Part shown: positions 1 through 6,309 of the stretch, piece by piece
How the letters are laid out: each line of letters starts with the position of its first letter
How positions within the stretch are numbered: the stretch's first letter is position 1
Notes under the pieces: generated by a model
Told to the model about the DNA's origin: nothing
What the model saw: only the letters and a program-made list of their open reading frames with translations
Database searches by the model: none
Program-made: the position numbers and the translations under genes
Origin: Acidobacteriota bacterium
GTDB taxonomy: Bacteria > Acidobacteriota > Terriglobia > Terriglobales > Acidobacteriaceae
Direction of reading: 5' to 3'
Length of the DNA stretch: 7,527 nucleotides
Assembly (NCBI GenBank): GCA_003224785.1
Contig: QHZV01000360.1
Coordinates: forward strand, 1 to 7,527

Positions 1-1
1 G

Positions 2-655
2 CAGGCAAAGGGTGCAACGCTGCGACTTGGAGTTCCGGTGTTGGAGATGGGACACGGACGGGTTCGTCTCGCCGACGGCACGGAAGTATCGGCATCTACG
101 CTGGTGAATGCAGCGGGATCGATGGCGCCTACACTAACTCCCGGAATTGAGATCAAGAAACGCAAGGGCCACCTGGTGATCACGGATCGTTACCCGGGGT
201 TGGTGCGGCATCAACTGGTCGAGCTTGGATATCTCAAGAGCGCGCATTCGATAACCGCTGATTCCGTTGCCTTTAACCTGCAGCCGCGCAGGACTGGACA
301 GGCCTTGATCGGCTCGTCGCGGCAGTATGGCGCCGAACACAAGGAAGTGGATCGCGAAATCGTTGCTCGAATGCTTCAACGCGCGCAGGATTACATGCCA
401 GGCTTAGCGCAGACCTCCGCAATTCGCGTGTGGACTGGATTTCGGGCAGCCACGCCGGACAAGCTTCCATTGATCGGTGCTTGGCCGGAAGATTCAACGC
501 TATACCTTGCGACTGGCCATGAAGGTTTGGGAATTACGACGTCGCTTGCGACGGCGCGACTTGTGGTTGATCAAATTCTAGGCCGAAAGCCGAGCATCCC
601 TGCCGAGCCGTATTTGCCCTCTCGTACCGCTAGTTTGGAGCACGCGCATGCCTGA
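2..655 (+). CDS. FAD-dependent oxidoreductase, DAO family (probable D-hydroxyproline dehydrogenase catalytic subunit), 5' end missing
   Basis: This is the C-terminal 217 residues of a DAO-superfamily flavoenzyme. The frame is already open at base 2, so the GTG at 38 is not the real start and the N-terminal FAD-binding Rossmann motif lies outside the window. Visible features are the VNAAGS segment that closes the FAD site, a substrate-domain strand at KGHLVITD, the family motif TGFRAATPDKLPLIG, and the C-terminal flavin-contacting GHEGLGITTSLATARL. The enzyme class oxidises the C-N bond of secondary or D-amino acids to an imine. The next two genes encode a small [2Fe-2S] protein and an NAD/FAD oxidoreductase, the arrangement known from LhpBEF D-hydroxyproline dehydrogenase, HcnABC and opine oxidases. 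The lyase downstream favours cis-4-hydroxy-D-proline as substrate (inference). Proline, sarcosine or an opine remain possible. The stop overlaps the next start by 8 bases. Confidence 0.88.
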   Translation, partial: QAKGATLRLGVPVLEMGHGRVRLADGTEVSASTLVNAAGSMAPTLTPGIEIKKRKGHLVITDRYPGLVRHQLVELGYLKSAHSITADSVAFNLQPRRTGQALIGSSRQYGAEHKEVDREIVARMLQRAQDYMPGLAQTSAIRVWTGFRAATPDKLPLIGAWPEDSTLYLATGHEGLGITTSLATARLVVDQILGRKPSIPAEPYLPSRTASLEHAHA

Positions 656-893
656 GCAAATCGCGGTTACGGTGAACGGCAGGCATGTTGCAGTGTCGTC
701 AGGGACGACGGTTGCGGCTGCCGTAATTCTGGCAGGCGCACATTGCCGCACGTCGATCAGCGGCGAGCCGCGCGGCCCTTTGTGCGGGATGGGAATCTGT
801 TTTGAGTGCCGCGTGGAAATTGACGGTCAACGACATCAGCGTAGCTGCCAAATTGTGTGTTCTGAAGGGATGCAGGTCAGCACGAGTGAATAG
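648..893 (+). CDS. [2Fe-2S] ferredoxin-like small subunit of the flavoenzyme complex
   Basis: This 81-residue protein has the fold signature of the small ferredoxin-like subunits of three-part amine/imino-acid dehydrogenases (Fer2_4 type). Its N-terminal part (IAVTVNGRHVAVSSGTTV) is the usual pair of beta strands. Four cysteines follow in the pattern C46-x4-C51-x2-C54-x12-C67, in the context CGMGICFECRV...RSC, which would ligate one [2Fe-2S] cluster; C33 and C71 are extra. The expected role is electron transfer between the flavin subunits (family knowledge). The ATG at 648 lies inside the last codons of the upstream gene (ATGCCTGA, 8-base overlap) and is preceded by GGAG at 637-640, 7 bases upstream. 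Its own stop overlaps the start of the next subunit, so all three are probably translated in a coupled way. There is no signal peptide, so it is cytoplasmic. Confidence 0.9.
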   Translation: MPEQIAVTVNGRHVAVSSGTTVAAAVILAGAHCRTSISGEPRGPLCGMGICFECRVEIDGQRHQRSCQIVCSEGMQVSTSE

Positions 894-2187
894 CGGTCAA
901 AAAGAATTCGATGTGCTGGTGGTGGGCGGCGGGCCGGCAGGAATGGCTGCGGCAGTTTCGGCCGCGGAATCCGGCGCATCTGTCGGCATTGTTGACGACA
1001 ACCCGCAATTGGGCGGCCAGATCTGGCGGGGCGAGGTGCAGAACTGCGAATCCGAGGCATCGCGCTGGTTTGAAAGATTATGTGCATCGAATGCCAATCA
1101 ACTTTGCGGAATGCGCGTTATTGATCAGCCGGGCCTAGGCGTATTGCGCGCCGAAGGTTGCAAGGGTTTTTGCGATCTGAGTTATCGGAAGCTGGTGTTG
1201 GCAAACGGCGCAAGAGAAAGGTTTCTTCCTTTCCCAGGATGGACGCTTCCAAATGTGATGGGCGCCGGCGCGTTACAGGCTCTGGTGCAATCAGGCCTGC
1301 CGGTCCAGGGAAAACGAGTCGTCGTCGCTGGAACTGGTCCCCTGCTTTTGGCAGTTGCAGCATATCTGCGCAAGCGGGGTGCCGAGATCGTACTGATTTG
1401 CGAACAGGCCTCTCGATCATCTTTGGCTAAATTCGGGCTCTCGATCTTATCTCAAAGGCAGAAGATCGGGCAGGCGCTATCCCTCCGCAAAGATCTTTCA
1501 GGAATTCGGTTCTTTACCAATTGCTGGCCAGTAGCAGCTGGCGGCGATGGAATCTTGCAGGCGGTCATCATCTCGCATGGCAATGAGGTCGAGAAAGTCG
1601 CGTGCGATTACCTCGCATGTGGATTCCATCTTGTGCCCAATACTGAGCTGGCGGCTTTAGTCGGATGCGCGGTCAAGGACGGCTATGTCGATGTTGACGA
1701 CTTTCAACAGACTTCCATTCCGTCGGTGTTTTGCGCCGGGGAGCCGACAGGAATCGGTGGAGTGGAGCTTTCGCTAATCGAAGGTCAAATTGCCGGGCTC
1801 GCAGCAAGCGGAAAGAACAAGGCGAGCCAAAAGCTGTTTAGCATGCGAACACGACTGCAAAAATTCGCCACGAGGCTGGATCGAGGATTCGCGCTTCGTC
1901 CTGAATTGAAGAAACTCGCGCTGCCGGAAACGATCATCTGCCGTTGCGAGGATGTGACCTACGGCAGCCTAAAAAAGTACACATCATGGCGGGCCGCCAA
2001 ATTGCAGACGCGATGTGGTATGGGCCCGTGTCAAGGGCGAGTCTGCGGACCGGCGACAGAATTCTTCTTAAACTGGAAACCGGATTCGGTGCGCCCTCCA
2101 GTTTTCCCAACAATATTGGAAAATCTTGCCGCGATGCCGTGTCAGCCAGAGCAATCGCATAGCGGCGCAATGCGAGGACCTCAATGA
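886..2187 (+). CDS. NAD(P)/FAD-dependent oxidoreductase with C-terminal BFD-like [2Fe-2S] domain (probable D-hydroxyproline dehydrogenase subunit)
   Basis: This 433-residue two-dinucleotide-binding oxidoreductase is the large electron-transfer subunit expected next to the DAO and ferredoxin-like subunits. Near the N-terminus is the FAD-binding motif VVGGGPAGMAAA (GGGPAG at residues 14-19). A second Rossmann motif follows at VVVAGTGPLLLAVAAYLRKR. A third conserved stretch, VFCAGEPTGIGGVE, is the late FAD-contacting region. The C-terminus has C352-x-C354 (ICRCEDVTYG) and CGMGPCQGRVC with C377, C382 and C387, a BFD-like [2Fe-2S] site. I chose GTG at 886: it gives a start just before the Rossmann strand and an 8-base overlap (GTGAATAG) with the upstream stop, like the preceding junction. 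The in-frame ATG at 802 would add 28 residues that only re-read the ferredoxin cluster codons. The stop overlaps the next gene as ATGA. Relatives include HcnB, OoxA and the LhpBEF large subunit; the exact substrate is inferred from context. Confidence 0.9.
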   Translation: MNSGQKEFDVLVVGGGPAGMAAAVSAAESGASVGIVDDNPQLGGQIWRGEVQNCESEASRWFERLCASNANQLCGMRVIDQPGLGVLRAEGCKGFCDLSYRKLVLANGARERFLPFPGWTLPNVMGAGALQALVQSGLPVQGKRVVVAGTGPLLLAVAAYLRKRGAEIVLICEQASRSSLAKFGLSILSQRQKIGQALSLRKDLSGIRFFTNCWPVAAGGDGILQAVIISHGNEVEKVACDYLACGFHLVPNTELAALVGCAVKDGYVDVDDFQQTSIPSVFCAGEPTGIGGVELSLIEGQIAGLAASGKNKASQKLFSMRTRLQKFATRLDRGFALRPELKKLALPETIICRCEDVTYGSLKKYTSWRAAKLQTRCGMGPCQGRVCGPATEFFLNWKPDSVRPPVFPTILENLAAMPCQPEQSHSGAMRGPQ

Positions 2188-3059
2188 ACTGGAATGGCGT
2201 GATGCCGGCAATTACAACTTGTTTCGACGCGGACCTTCAAGTCGACCACGTTTTTATGGCGAAACATTGCCGCTGGTTGCTGGACGCTGGTTGCACGGGA
2301 ATCGTGCCTCTCGGTTCGCTTGGAGAAGGGGCCACTGCGGTTAAAGGACGGGCCCCCGTGGTGGCTTCGATTTCGGCACTTGCTACAAGTGAGGCGGTTG
2401 CGTTGGCGAAAGCGGCGGCGGATGCGGGCTGTGATGCGCTGATGGTTTTACCGCCGTACGTTTACCAGGGCGACTGGCGTGAAATGAAAACCCACGTAGA
2501 GGCAGTTTTTCGCGCGACGCCGCTCTCCTGCATGCTTTACAACAATCCAGTCGCGTATGGAACAGATTTTCTTCCAGAACAAATTCAGGAACTCGCCGCT
2601 GAATGCGAGAGTTTCGAATCGGTGAAAGAATCGAGCACGGATGCGCGGCGGGTCAGCGCAATTCGCGCTCTGCTGGGTGATCGCCTGGAAGTATTTGTGG
2701 GCGTGGATGACGCGATCATCGAAGGAATCGGAGTGGGGGCCAAAGGATGGATCGCCGGCCTGGCCAACGCATTGCCGCGTGAATCGGTCGAGCTTTTTAA
2801 TTACGCAATCAACTGCGAGCACGAGAAGGCGTTTGAGCTTTATCGCTGGTTCCTGCCTCTGCTGCGGATGGATACTGTCCCGGAATTCGTGCAACTGATC
2901 AAGCTCGTGCAGGCAGAAGTTGGGATTGGCAATGCACGAGTGCGTCCGCCACGGCTGGAACTGGCTGGAAATAAACTGAGAGAGATACAGAAGACCATCA
3001 AGGAAACGTTAAGCACCCGGCCGCAGCTCGTGAATGGGCAGGCGGTTCCCGCAAAATAG
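2184..3059 (+). CDS. DapA/N-acetylneuraminate lyase superfamily protein, probable 1-pyrroline-4-hydroxy-2-carboxylate deaminase (LhpC type), with an apparent internal 15-residue gap
   Basis: This 291-residue TIM-barrel protein forms a Schiff base through lysine, as class I aldolases do. The carboxylate-binding loop is GSLGEGAT (residues 44-51), the catalytic tyrosine is Y119 in LYNNP, and the lysine is K148 in SVKESS. After a hydroxyproline dehydrogenase-like complex, the natural role is deamination and dehydration of 1-pyrroline-4-hydroxy-2-carboxylate to 2-oxoglutarate semialdehyde (inference from context; the family also contains DapA, NanA and sugar-acid dehydratases). In E. coli DapA the loop-to-Tyr distance is 89 residues; here it is 74. 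GEGAT is followed almost directly by GRAPVV, so the segment expected to form helix 2 of the barrel is missing without a frame change. The rest, including the VRPPRLELAG terminus, looks intact. The start is ATG at 2184, with GAGGA at 2174-2178 and a 4-base ATGA overlap with the upstream stop. Confidence 0.85.
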   Translation: MNWNGVMPAITTCFDADLQVDHVFMAKHCRWLLDAGCTGIVPLGSLGEGATAVKGRAPVVASISALATSEAVALAKAAADAGCDALMVLPPYVYQGDWREMKTHVEAVFRATPLSCMLYNNPVAYGTDFLPEQIQELAAECESFESVKESSTDARRVSAIRALLGDRLEVFVGVDDAIIEGIGVGAKGWIAGLANALPRESVELFNYAINCEHEKAFELYRWFLPLLRMDTVPEFVQLIKLVQAEVGIGNARVRPPRLELAGNKLREIQKTIKETLSTRPQLVNGQAVPAK

Positions 3060-3064
3060 GCATT

Positions 3065-3078
3065 CTCACGGACGTGAG
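3065..3078. terminator. Short inverted repeat between convergent genes, possible weak terminator
   Basis: CTCAC-GGAC-GTGAG forms a perfect 5-bp stem with a 4-base loop (6 bp if the loop is GA). It lies between the two converging stop codons and overlaps the stop of the minus-strand peptidase. No T-tract follows on either strand, so it is not a convincing intrinsic terminator. It is the only hairpin I find where both transcripts must end. Confidence 0.25.
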
Positions 3079-4412
3079 TAAAGATCGATAATTTCATCGA
3101 TCGCGTGGCGGCACACGGCGCAGAAACTGTCTCCTGAAATCATGATGCACTGTTGTTGCGGCCGGTAGTAGCCCTTCGTCTGATACATCGCTCCTTCGAA
3201 TGCTCCAACCTTTCTCGCGTAAGGGCCTCTTCCTAAGCAGTGTTCGGCCGTCTCACGTGCCTTTCGTCTGGCCTCTTCAGTTTCAGGCGCAGGGCGCTTT
3301 TCCGCACGCAATTGTTCGACCAGCGTCTTCGAATCTTTGAAGCTGTTCTCGTAACATTCTTTGGGCCAAGGTGTAGGAACCGGAATGCCCGATTCGATTA
3401 GTGATTGCCACTTGACGTGGTGCGGATCCAGCAGCGCAGTGATGTTCGGCTCCCATGGTTCGACGCGCGTGTTGGCAGGCGAGTAGGCGACATCAGCGTT
3501 GAAGTAATACTCGTCGCCGAGGTCGGCAATGTGATGGCCGAACTCGTGAACGAACACCTGAATTCCGCGGGGATAATCAATACTCACGGTCGCGTAAAGG
3601 CCAAAGATTCCGCCATTCCCGTACTCTTTCGAGTTCATCACAATGCCCATCGCGTCGTAAGGCGCAAAAGACGCCATGGTGCGAATTGCGCGGTTGTCAA
3701 ACGACAGCGCGTAACGGTCCTCGCCGAAAACATCGAACTGAGTACCATACAGCGTGTTCTTGTGAATGCCGGACGCAGGATGCGACACTCCTGAGTCGGG
3801 CGATGCCGCGCAGATCGCCCAAACGTTGAAGTCCTTGCGCCGGTTCTTAAATGGAGAGTAGGAAAACACACCTTCCGTCAGACGGCGAATATCCTTTTCG
3901 CACTTCTCCTGTTCGGCTGCGTTATACCCTTCGCCTAGAAAAAGGAGATCAACTTTGAAGGCTGGGTCGCCATTCCTTTCAATTTCGATTGCATGAGGAG
4001 AGACTGGAGCTCTTAAGGAGTCAATCGTTTTGTCCTTGGGATCAACCGTTGTTCTCCAGACTGCACGAAACGCATTTTGCGAATCGCGCTTCATGACGTC
4101 TATGTTCGCGCTTTTGGCTTCGTCGGTGGTGATCCATTCGCCGTAGATGGATGAGAAGCCGCGCGAGTAAATGACGCGATTGGTAGCGCGATCGCGCACC
4201 TCAAAAAAGTAGGTACCACGGTTAGTTGCGTCGGTTAGGTGATCGGGATTTCCCGGCCACGGCAGCGGCTCGAGAATAATTCGGTCCAGGCTGAAGACTT
4301 CCAGGCCTGTCCCGCCTGTATGGAAATAATCGAGGCGCATAGTCGCCAGTGGGGACGCGATGCCAGGAACAGTCGCGATTACATAGAGGAGAGCAATCGA
4401 AATAAACTTCAT
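3066..4412 (-). CDS. Secreted M64-family (IgA peptidase M64) zinc metallopeptidase
   Basis: The product is a 448-residue exported metallopeptidase. Residues 1-19 (MKFISIALLYVIATVPGIA) form a signal peptide, probably cleaved near IAS. An N-terminal beta-rich domain, typical of M64 proteins, follows to about residue 150. The catalytic domain opens with the hallmark DLLFLGEGYNAAE (D155 onward) and contains the zinc motif H289-E290-F291-G292-H293, followed by LGDEYY (298-303). A late cysteine-rich stretch includes FCAVC (C431, C434). Length and motif order are those of a complete family member. The frame is open upstream to an ATG at 4592, but that would add 60 unlike residues, bury the signal peptide, and overlap the divergent gene. 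ATG 4412 is therefore chosen, although I see no strong Shine-Dalgarno before it. M64 includes the Clostridium ramosum IgA peptidase; the substrate here is unknown. It is convergent with the oxidoreductase operon (6-bp gap) and divergent from the glycosidase. Confidence 0.9.
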   Translation of the reverse strand: MKFISIALLYVIATVPGIASPLATMRLDYFHTGGTGLEVFSLDRIILEPLPWPGNPDHLTDATNRGTYFFEVRDRATNRVIYSRGFSSIYGEWITTDEAKSANIDVMKRDSQNAFRAVWRTTVDPKDKTIDSLRAPVSPHAIEIERNGDPAFKVDLLFLGEGYNAAEQEKCEKDIRRLTEGVFSYSPFKNRRKDFNVWAICAASPDSGVSHPASGIHKNTLYGTQFDVFGEDRYALSFDNRAIRTMASFAPYDAMGIVMNSKEYGNGGIFGLYATVSIDYPRGIQVFVHEFGHHIADLGDEYYFNADVAYSPANTRVEPWEPNITALLDPHHVKWQSLIESGIPVPTPWPKECYENSFKDSKTLVEQLRAEKRPAPETEEARRKARETAEHCLGRGPYARKVGAFEGAMYQTKGYYRPQQQCIMISGDSFCAVCRHAIDEIIDLYSRP

Positions 4413-4470
4413 AGCGCGGACAATCGGCTTAACCGGAGCACAATGGGAGCCGGGGAAATGCGAATTAAAC

Positions 4471-4481
4471 TGTTGACAACA
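4471..4481. repeat. 11-base palindrome covering a -35 box, possible operator
   Basis: TGTTG-A-CAACA is a perfect inverted repeat around one central base and contains the TTGACA hexamer at 4473-4478. It is followed by AAACGTT (4481-4487), with a second small inverted repeat CAAC-N4-GTTG in the promoter spacer. Such symmetry over a promoter is typical of repressor operators, but a single short copy can occur by chance. Confidence 0.3.
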
Positions 4482-4501
4482 AACGTTGGATACAATATAC
4501 A
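4473..4501 (+). promoter_or_regulatory. Near-consensus sigma-70 promoter for the alpha-galactosidase gene
   Basis: TTGACA at 4473-4478 matches the -35 consensus exactly. After 17 bases comes TATACA at 4496-4501, which differs from TATAAT at one position. The expected transcription start is near 4508, only about 9 bases before the ATG at 4517, giving an almost leaderless message without a Shine-Dalgarno. It lies in the 104-bp divergent region 4413-4516. On the opposite strand I could not find a comparably spaced promoter for the M64 gene. Confidence 0.6.
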
Positions 4502-4516
4502 TAATCGCTGACCGAA

Positions 4517-5731
4517 ATGCACCGTACGTCATTAGTAATACCTCCCACTCTGTTTTCGAGCACGATAGCCCGTACCAGTAGAGGCAAGGCATCTGGATTC
4601 ACCTCCGCAATCGCGCTCTCGTTGTTCCTCTCCATTGCTGCCCTGGCCCAAGACAAAGTCGCCGCGACGCCACCTATGGGATGGAACAGCTGGAATCATT
4701 TTGCTGAGCGCATTGACGATAAGACCGTACGCGAACCCGCGGACGCACTGGTCTCCACCGGCCTAAAAGATGCCGGTTACATTTATCTCAATATTGACGA
4801 CACATGGGAAGGGAAGCGCGATTCAGGTGGCGTCATTCACCCGAACGAAAAATTTCCCGACATGAAAGCACTCGCGGAGTATGTCCACAGCAAAGGCCTG
4901 AAGCTTGGGATTTATTCATCGCCCGGCCCGAAGACCTGTGCCGGCTTTGAAGGGAGTCTGGGCCACGAGGAGCAAGATGCTCAGACCTACGGTCAATGGG
5001 GAATCGACTATTTGAAATACGACTGGTGCCAGCAGCCGCCATCGAACGTGGAGGAGATGAAAGCGGCCTATACCAAAATGCACGACGCGCTAGCGAGGAC
5101 CAGGCGTCCGGTTGTTCTGAGCCTGTGCCAGTATGGCTGGAACAAAGTTTGGGAATGGGGCACGGCAGTTGGTGGCAACCTCTGGCGGACAACCGGCGAC
5201 ATCAGTGATCGATACGCGGTGATGGCCGAAATTGGTTTCAACCAGAACGGGTTGGAGAAATTTGCCGGGCCGGGTCATTGGAACGATCCCGACATGCTTG
5301 AAGTGGGTAATGGCGGCATGAATGAGGATGAGTACCGCACACACTTCAGTTTGTGGGCAATGCTGGCGGCGCCGCTTATCGCCGGGAACGATCTCACAAA
5401 AATGACGCCGTACACGATCGAGATCCTTACCAACCGTGACGTGATCGCTGTCGATCAGGATCCTTTGGGCAAACAAGGTTTCCGTCTGACGCAGGAAGGG
5501 CCATTTGAAGTTTGGATGAAGCCGATGGCAGACGGCAGCAAGGTTGTTGGTCTGTTCAACCGTCAGCGCACGGTGGAGCAAATGGCGGTGAACTTTGCAC
5601 AGATCGGATTCTCAGGACAGCCCAGCGTCCGTGACCTTTGGTTAAAGCGAGACCTGGGCAATTTCAAAGATAAGTTCAGTGCGTACGTGCCGGCGCATGG
5701 TGTCGTGCTCATACGAGTCAAGCCGCAATAA
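4517..5731 (+). CDS. Secreted GH27 glycoside hydrolase, probable alpha-galactosidase
   Basis: This 404-residue retaining glycosidase has the usual GH27 layout: a signal peptide, a (beta/alpha)8 barrel from TPPMGWNSWNHF to about residue 325, and a short C-terminal beta-sandwich. The signal peptide is long, with a basic n-region of about 29 residues, a hydrophobic stretch (AIALSLFLSIA) and likely cleavage after A44 (ALA-Q). Catalytic residues are the nucleophile D169 in LKYDWC and the acid/base D228 in WRTTGDI. D94-D95 in NIDDTW bind the sugar. C141 (KTCAGF) and C171 correspond to a conserved disulfide in human GLA. GLA also has E203 in a CEW motif; the equivalent here is C204-Q205-Y206-G207, and the partner of the second GLA disulfide is absent. 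Specificity could therefore differ from plain alpha-galactosidase (alpha-GalNAc and beta-L-arabinopyranoside activities also occur in GH27). ATG 4517 is the only reasonable start: TAA lies in frame at 4502-4504 and no SD is visible. Confidence 0.92.
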   Translation: MHRTSLVIPPTLFSSTIARTSRGKASGFTSAIALSLFLSIAALAQDKVAATPPMGWNSWNHFAERIDDKTVREPADALVSTGLKDAGYIYLNIDDTWEGKRDSGGVIHPNEKFPDMKALAEYVHSKGLKLGIYSSPGPKTCAGFEGSLGHEEQDAQTYGQWGIDYLKYDWCQQPPSNVEEMKAAYTKMHDALARTRRPVVLSLCQYGWNKVWEWGTAVGGNLWRTTGDISDRYAVMAEIGFNQNGLEKFAGPGHWNDPDMLEVGNGGMNEDEYRTHFSLWAMLAAPLIAGNDLTKMTPYTIEILTNRDVIAVDQDPLGKQGFRLTQEGPFEVWMKPMADGSKVVGLFNRQRTVEQMAVNFAQIGFSGQPSVRDLWLKRDLGNFKDKFSAYVPAHGVVLIRVKPQ

Positions 5732-5772
5732 TTCTTGAGTAGTTGCGTGAATGGCCAGCTTCGTCGGACTTC

Positions 5773-5778
5773 GGAGGG
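5773..5778 (+). promoter_or_regulatory. Shine-Dalgarno that fixes the S9 peptidase start
   Basis: GGAGGG lies 3 bases before ATG 5782, close but usable if pairing uses GGAGG. It favours 5782 over the in-frame ATG at 5809, which has no such site. The short 50-bp gap after the glycosidase stop, with no terminator, suggests cotranscription. Confidence 0.6.
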
Positions 5779-5781
5779 TAG

Positions 5782-6309
5782 ATGCTTTGCAATTTCCGTC
5801 GCTGTGCAATGGCTTTCTTTCTCTTCGTTTCGGCGTGGAGTTTTGCTCAAGGCACGCTCGGCGATTATCGGCGAGCGCAGCGGTTCCTGCCCGAAAACCT
5901 ACGGCATTCGATTTATGTCGCCGATGTCTCGGCACATTGGCTCGATAAGACAGACCGATTTTGGTATCACAAGGTCAGTCCAAAAGGCAGCGAGTTTATT
6001 CTGGTTGATGCCGCCCACAACACAGTGGCACCCGCCTTTGATCATGAAAAATTGGCTTCCACACTTGCCCGCCTCACCAAACGCGAAGTCTCCGCCACCG
6101 ATTTGCCCTTCGACACTATCGAGTTCACCGATGACCAAAAAGGCATCCGCGTTCAGATAGAGAACTCACACTGGACTTGCAGCCTTAGCGATTATGAATG
6201 CAATCCAGGAGCTGGAGCAGATTCCGATGAAGCTCTCTCTCCCGATAAGAAATGGCATGGCTGGATGGGACTACGCAACCCCGTTACCGGCACTTCGTCT
6301 ATTGGTTGA
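5782..6309 (+). CDS. S9-family (DPP-IV-like) peptidase, N-terminal fragment ending at a frameshift
   Basis: These 175 residues are the start of an exported S9 peptidase. They hold a signal peptide (hydrophobic AMAFFLFVSAWSFAQ, cleavage near FAQ) and the first blades of the beta-propeller, with the S9 blade signature ALSPDKKW at 151-158. The pattern YVADVSAHWLDKTDRFWYHK is the usual first blade. The frame then runs through WMGLRNPVTGTSS, where LRNPVTG resembles the ...LYVRNxATG strand of relatives, and stops at TGA 6307-6309, far short of the family length of roughly 700-800 residues. The missing remainder is encoded immediately downstream one frame over, so this is the 5' part of one interrupted gene rather than a separate small protein. 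It lies 50 bp after the glycosidase and is probably in its operon. Confidence 0.75.
   Translation: MLCNFRRCAMAFFLFVSAWSFAQGTLGDYRRAQRFLPENLRHSIYVADVSAHWLDKTDRFWYHKVSPKGSEFILVDAAHNTVAPAFDHEKLASTLARLTKREVSATDLPFDTIEFTDDQKGIRVQIENSHWTCSLSDYECNPGAGADSDEALSPDKKWHGWMGLRNPVTGTSSIG

Noticed and set aside
802..885. ATG start at 802 for the large oxidoreductase subunit
   Set aside because: These 28 codons overlap the ferredoxin-like gene's cysteine region out of frame, and the Rossmann motif sits normally after the GTG at 886.
3405..3794. 129-codon plus-strand frame opposite the M64 gene
   Set aside because: It mirrors codons of a well-supported metallopeptidase including the HEFGH zone, and has no recognisable domain or ribosome site.
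4413..4592. 60-residue N-terminal extension of the M64 peptidase frame (start at 4592)
   Set aside because: It would place residues unlike the family before a clear signal peptide, run through the divergent promoter, and overlap the 5' end of the glycosidase gene.
5090..5581. 163-codon minus-strand frame inside the glycosidase
   Set aside because: It is a shadow of a gene with intact GH27 catalytic motifs.
5732..5781. Terminator or promoter between glycosidase and S9 genes
   Set aside because: I find no stable hairpin with a T-tract and no paired -35/-10 boxes; only the ribosome-binding site stands out.
5735..6160. 141-codon frame overlapping the start of the S9 peptidase
   Set aside because: The other frame has the signal peptide, the GGAGGG site and S9 propeller motifs; this one shows none.
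6290..6309. Programmed ribosomal frameshift in the S9 gene
   Set aside because: There is no slippery heptamer, no stimulatory hairpin that I can see, and no precedent in this enzyme family.
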